From Variovorax beijingensis (GTDB lineage Bacteria; Pseudomonadota; Gammaproteobacteria; Burkholderiales; Burkholderiaceae_C), in assembly GCF_007828835.1 (NCBI RefSeq), contig NZ_VIVL01000003.1:496001-560000 (forward strand): DNA of 64,000 nucleotides. Direction: 5' to 3'. The first letter of the stretch is position 1. Each line of letters opens with the position of its first letter. Below are positions 62,119 to 64,000 of the stretch, one piece after another. Position numbers and translations under genes: made by a program. A model generated the notes under the pieces. That model made no database searches. It saw nothing but the letters and a program-made list of their open reading frames with translations, and was not told the DNA's origin.

Positions 62119-62861
62119 CCGCCCATCCCCGCCACCAGCTGCGGCAGCAGCAGCTCCGCCGCGCCGCGCAGGACCACCGAGGCTGCCTCGTCCAGATGCG
62201 GCAGCGGCTCCATGTTGAGCGTGATCAGCCGGGCGCCGCGCGACATCGCGAGCTGCGGCAACTCGGCCGCCGGATAGACCACGGCGGTGCTGCCGACCAC
62301 CATGAACACGTCCGACTCCTGCGCGGCCACCTGGGCGTCGTGCAGCACGCCGTGGTTCAGCATCTCGCCGAACATCACGACGTCGGGCCGGGCGCGCGAG
62401 GCGCAGCGCATGCAGCGGTGAAAGGGCCAGGGGCCGCGGCGGTTGCCGCAGTGGTCGCAACGCCAACGGCGCAGCGAACCGTGCAGTTCGAGCACGTCCA
62501 GCCCGCCCGCGATCGAGAGCAGGCCGTCGACGTTCTGCGTGATCAGGCGCGTGGCGGGGCGCAGCCGCTGCAGCAGCGCGAGCGCCGCGTGCCCGGGGTT
62601 CGGCTGGGCGGCCTCGACCGTGTCGAGCCGCCGGGCCCAGAAGCGGGTGAAGCCCTTGGGATCGCGCTGCAGGTCTTCGGCGTGGGAGAACTGCAGTGCG
62701 TTCTGGTTCATCCAGAGGCCGTCGGCGTCGCGGTAGGTCGGAATGCCCGAAGCCCTGGACAGTCCCGCGCCGGAGAGCACGGCGATGCGCCGGGCGGCAC
62801 CCAGCAGGGCGATGGCGGATTCGACGGGAGACGCGGGGGAAGAAGCGGTGCCCAGGCTCAT
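62115..62861 (-). CDS. Sir2-family NAD-dependent protein deacylase
   Basis: A 248-residue sirtuin. NAD binding: IAVLSGAGLSRASGIPTYRD; catalytic ITQNVDGLL and ELHGS (His); zinc Cys pairs in CDHCGNRRG and HRCMRCASRARP; then VVMFGEMLN and VVGSTAVVYPA. It removes acyl groups from lysines with NAD. The usual SGIPxFR is SGIPTYR here. Its start overlaps the stop of the IclR gene (ATGA), an unusual coupling. Confidence 0.92.
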   Translation of the reverse strand: MSLGTASSPASPVESAIALLGAARRIAVLSGAGLSRASGIPTYRDADGLWMNQNALQFSHAEDLQRDPKGFTRFWARRLDTVEAAQPNPGHAALALLQRLRPATRLITQNVDGLLSIAGGLDVLELHGSLRRWRCDHCGNRRGPWPFHRCMRCASRARPDVVMFGEMLNHGVLHDAQVAAQESDVFMVVGSTAVVYPAAELPQLAMSRGARLITLNMEPLPHLDEAASVVLRGAAELLLPQLVAGMGG

Positions 62862-63721
62862 GGATCCAGTGGTGCGGAAGCCTTTCTTCCGGCAGACGTT
62901 GCGCCCAGCCGCGCGGAGACCGTGCCCGCGCAGGCCTTGAGCGCGCGTGCGATTTCGCCGTCCCAGGCGGTGTCGAAGATGGCGGCCGGGCCGATGGCCG
63001 TGACCGACAGCACGATGGCGCCGGTGTGGTCGAACACCGGCGCCGCCATCGCGCTGACGCCCTCGATCACCTCGCCCTCGGAGCGGCTGATGCCGTGCGC
63101 GCGCACTTCCTGCAGCTGGCGCTCGAATTCGCTCCACGAGGGCAGCGGCCGCTGCGGCGGCATGCCGGCCGCGGGCGGCTCTTCGCCGGCCTTGCGCAGC
63201 TTGTGCCGCTGGCGCTCGGCGTCGAGCAGCTGCCGGACCGCATCGGCCTCCAGGTAGGCGGCAAAGACGCGGCCCGAAGCGGTGTTGGTGAGCGAGAACA
63301 CCGTGCCGTGCCGCATGTTCACATGCACCGGCGAAGGCGATTCGGCCGTGCGCACGATGGTGGCGCCGCGCGCCCCCCAGACCGCGAGCGCCACCGTGTG
63401 GCCGATGCGCTGCGCCACCTCGGCGATCAGCGGCGTCGCAATATGCACCGGGTCGGCCTGCTGCAGGCTGATGAGCCCCAGTTGCAAGGCCAGCGGGCCG
63501 AGCAGATAGTGGCCGCTGGCGCGGTCCTGCTCGATCAGGCCCAGCCGCCCGAAGCTCACCATGTAGGGATGGGCCTTGGCGGCCGTCATGTCGGCTTCGC
63601 GCGCCAGGTCTTTCAGCGCCATCGGCCGGCCGTGGTGCACCAGTGCACGCAGCAGCTGTCCACCCACTTCGATGCTCTGGATGCCGCGCTGGGCGGCGCG
63701 GTCGGTGTCACTGGCTGCCAT
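62858..63721 (-). CDS. IclR-family transcriptional regulator coupled to a sirtuin gene
   Basis: A 287-residue IclR protein with N-terminal HTH (ALKDLAREADMTAAKAHPYM near residue 35, then SGHYLLGPLALQLGLISL) and effector domain (AVWGARGATIVRTAESPSPV, VIEGVSAMAAPVFDHTGAIV). The HTH second helix AAKAHPYMVSF is the variant seen in a subgroup of burkholderial IclR proteins. It is divergent from the hydrolase gene at 63867, its likely target. Confidence 0.92.
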   Translation of the reverse strand: MAASDTDRAAQRGIQSIEVGGQLLRALVHHGRPMALKDLAREADMTAAKAHPYMVSFGRLGLIEQDRASGHYLLGPLALQLGLISLQQADPVHIATPLIAEVAQRIGHTVALAVWGARGATIVRTAESPSPVHVNMRHGTVFSLTNTASGRVFAAYLEADAVRQLLDAERQRHKLRKAGEEPPAAGMPPQRPLPSWSEFERQLQEVRAHGISRSEGEVIEGVSAMAAPVFDHTGAIVLSVTAIGPAAIFDTAWDGEIARALKACAGTVSARLGATSAGRKASAPLDP

Positions 63722-63823
63722 GGCCCGCCTCGGCGTCTGGTTGTTCGTTCATGAAGAAGGGATTAGACATGAACTGATCTCGGGCTTACACTCTCGGAAT
63801 TCGCTAACCGCAAATTCATTTGT

Positions 63824-63839
63824 TTTAGACGAATCTAAA
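63824..63839. promoter_or_regulatory. Palindrome between divergent IclR and hydrolase genes
   Basis: TTTAGACGAATCTAAA has perfect 6-bp arms and a 4-base spacer, 27 bp before the hydrolase start; a related TTAGAC half-site lies near 63764. In the 145-bp divergent gap this is the best candidate IclR operator. Confidence 0.5.
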
Positions 63840-63866
63840 TTTCGATCCAACCGACGGAGACACACG

Positions 63867-64000
63867 ATGAGCCAAGCCAAGAAATTCGCCAGCCAGGCCG
63901 ACATGGAAGAGAAGAAGATCACCTTCAGCCAGATCTCGGAACACGCCTGGGCCTACACCGCCGAGGGCGATCCCAACACCGGCATCGTGATCGGCGACGA
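63867..64000 (+). CDS. MBL-fold metallo-hydrolase (N-terminal part)
   Basis: Only the first 44 codons are in the window. QISEHAWAYTAEGDPNTGIV followed by IGDD is the typical opening of metallo-beta-lactamase-fold hydrolases; the HxHxDH zinc motif would lie beyond the edge. GGAGACACACG precedes the ATG. It is divergent from the IclR gene. Confidence 0.75.
   Translation, partial: MSQAKKFASQADMEEKKITFSQISEHAWAYTAEGDPNTGIVIGD

Noticed and set aside
1..64000. tRNA, rRNA, prophage or plasmid replication genes
   Set aside because: No cloverleaf or rRNA core sequence, integrase, capsid, replication initiator or partition gene was recognised on either strand by reading; a dedicated RNA search was not possible.

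Overview
The window is very G+C-rich DNA with third positions dominated by G/C, densely packed with genes on both strands. The gene set is typical of a soil betaproteobacterium of the family Comamonadaceae, most like Variovorax: Bug/TctC proteins, a gentisate pathway, PHA-granule proteins, many LysR/IclR/TetR/AraC regulators, CaiB-type CoA transferases and nutrient ABC transporters. The genus call is inference from gene content and style; no rRNA or tRNA gene was seen. No phage, transposase, CRISPR array or plasmid function was found, so this reads as ordinary chromosome sprinkled with short palindromic repeats.

Layout. 1-4669: gentisate / 3-hydroxybenzoate catabolic operon (minus strand: gentisate dioxygenase, fumarylpyruvate hydrolase, FAD hydroxylase, Bug protein running off the left edge) with a divergent LysR gene. 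4764-9070: thioesterase, PHA-granule protein, TetR regulator, TPR-like protein, acyl-CoA-binding protein, class III CoA transferase. 9346-17664: AraC regulator and a polyol/sugar operon (periplasmic binding protein, ATPase, permease, erythritol/threitol-type zinc dehydrogenase, FGGY kinase, SDR), broken up by repeats. 17676-21188: three overlapping minus-strand genes (molybdopterin oxidoreductase, aminopeptidase lipoprotein, PHA-system protein). 21245-28479: amino-acid/peptide genes (Leu/Ile/Val-type binding protein, DUF2817 carboxypeptidase, M20 amidohydrolase, GDPD lipoprotein, ArgE) and a DUF445 membrane protein. 28579-33347: beta-propeller lipoprotein, MHYT sensor, acyl-CoA dehydrogenase, slipin. 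33389-35930: RNA-metabolism group (RhlE helicase, SUI1/YciH, DUF3820, glycine-rich RRM protein with a long structured leader). 36125-40473: TctB-TctA, ChrA-like transporter, TSUP permease. 40474-41182: a candidate small RNA and a small unknown protein.

41188-54664 is the most interesting region. An IclR gene sits between a minus-strand set (ALDH7-type semialdehyde dehydrogenase, amino-acid binding protein, aminotransferase, ThDP enzyme) and a plus-strand operon coding a polyamine/opine-type ABC importer that encloses a three-subunit 2Fe-2S/FAD amine dehydrogenase. Together these could import and oxidise a secondary or cyclic amino acid (for example pipecolate or an opine) through a semialdehyde and an amino acid to a 2-oxo acid; the substrate is inferred, not shown. 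54781-64000: GMC oxidoreductase with divergent LysR, an Mla-type lipid transport operon with lipoprotein, small membrane and GFA proteins, a sirtuin coupled to an IclR regulator, and the start of a metallo-beta-lactamase-fold hydrolase.

Three families of short palindromic repeats recur between genes. One shows compensatory base changes, one forms a large inverted pair inside the polyol operon, and one appears to supply a start codon and the C-terminus of two overlapping genes.
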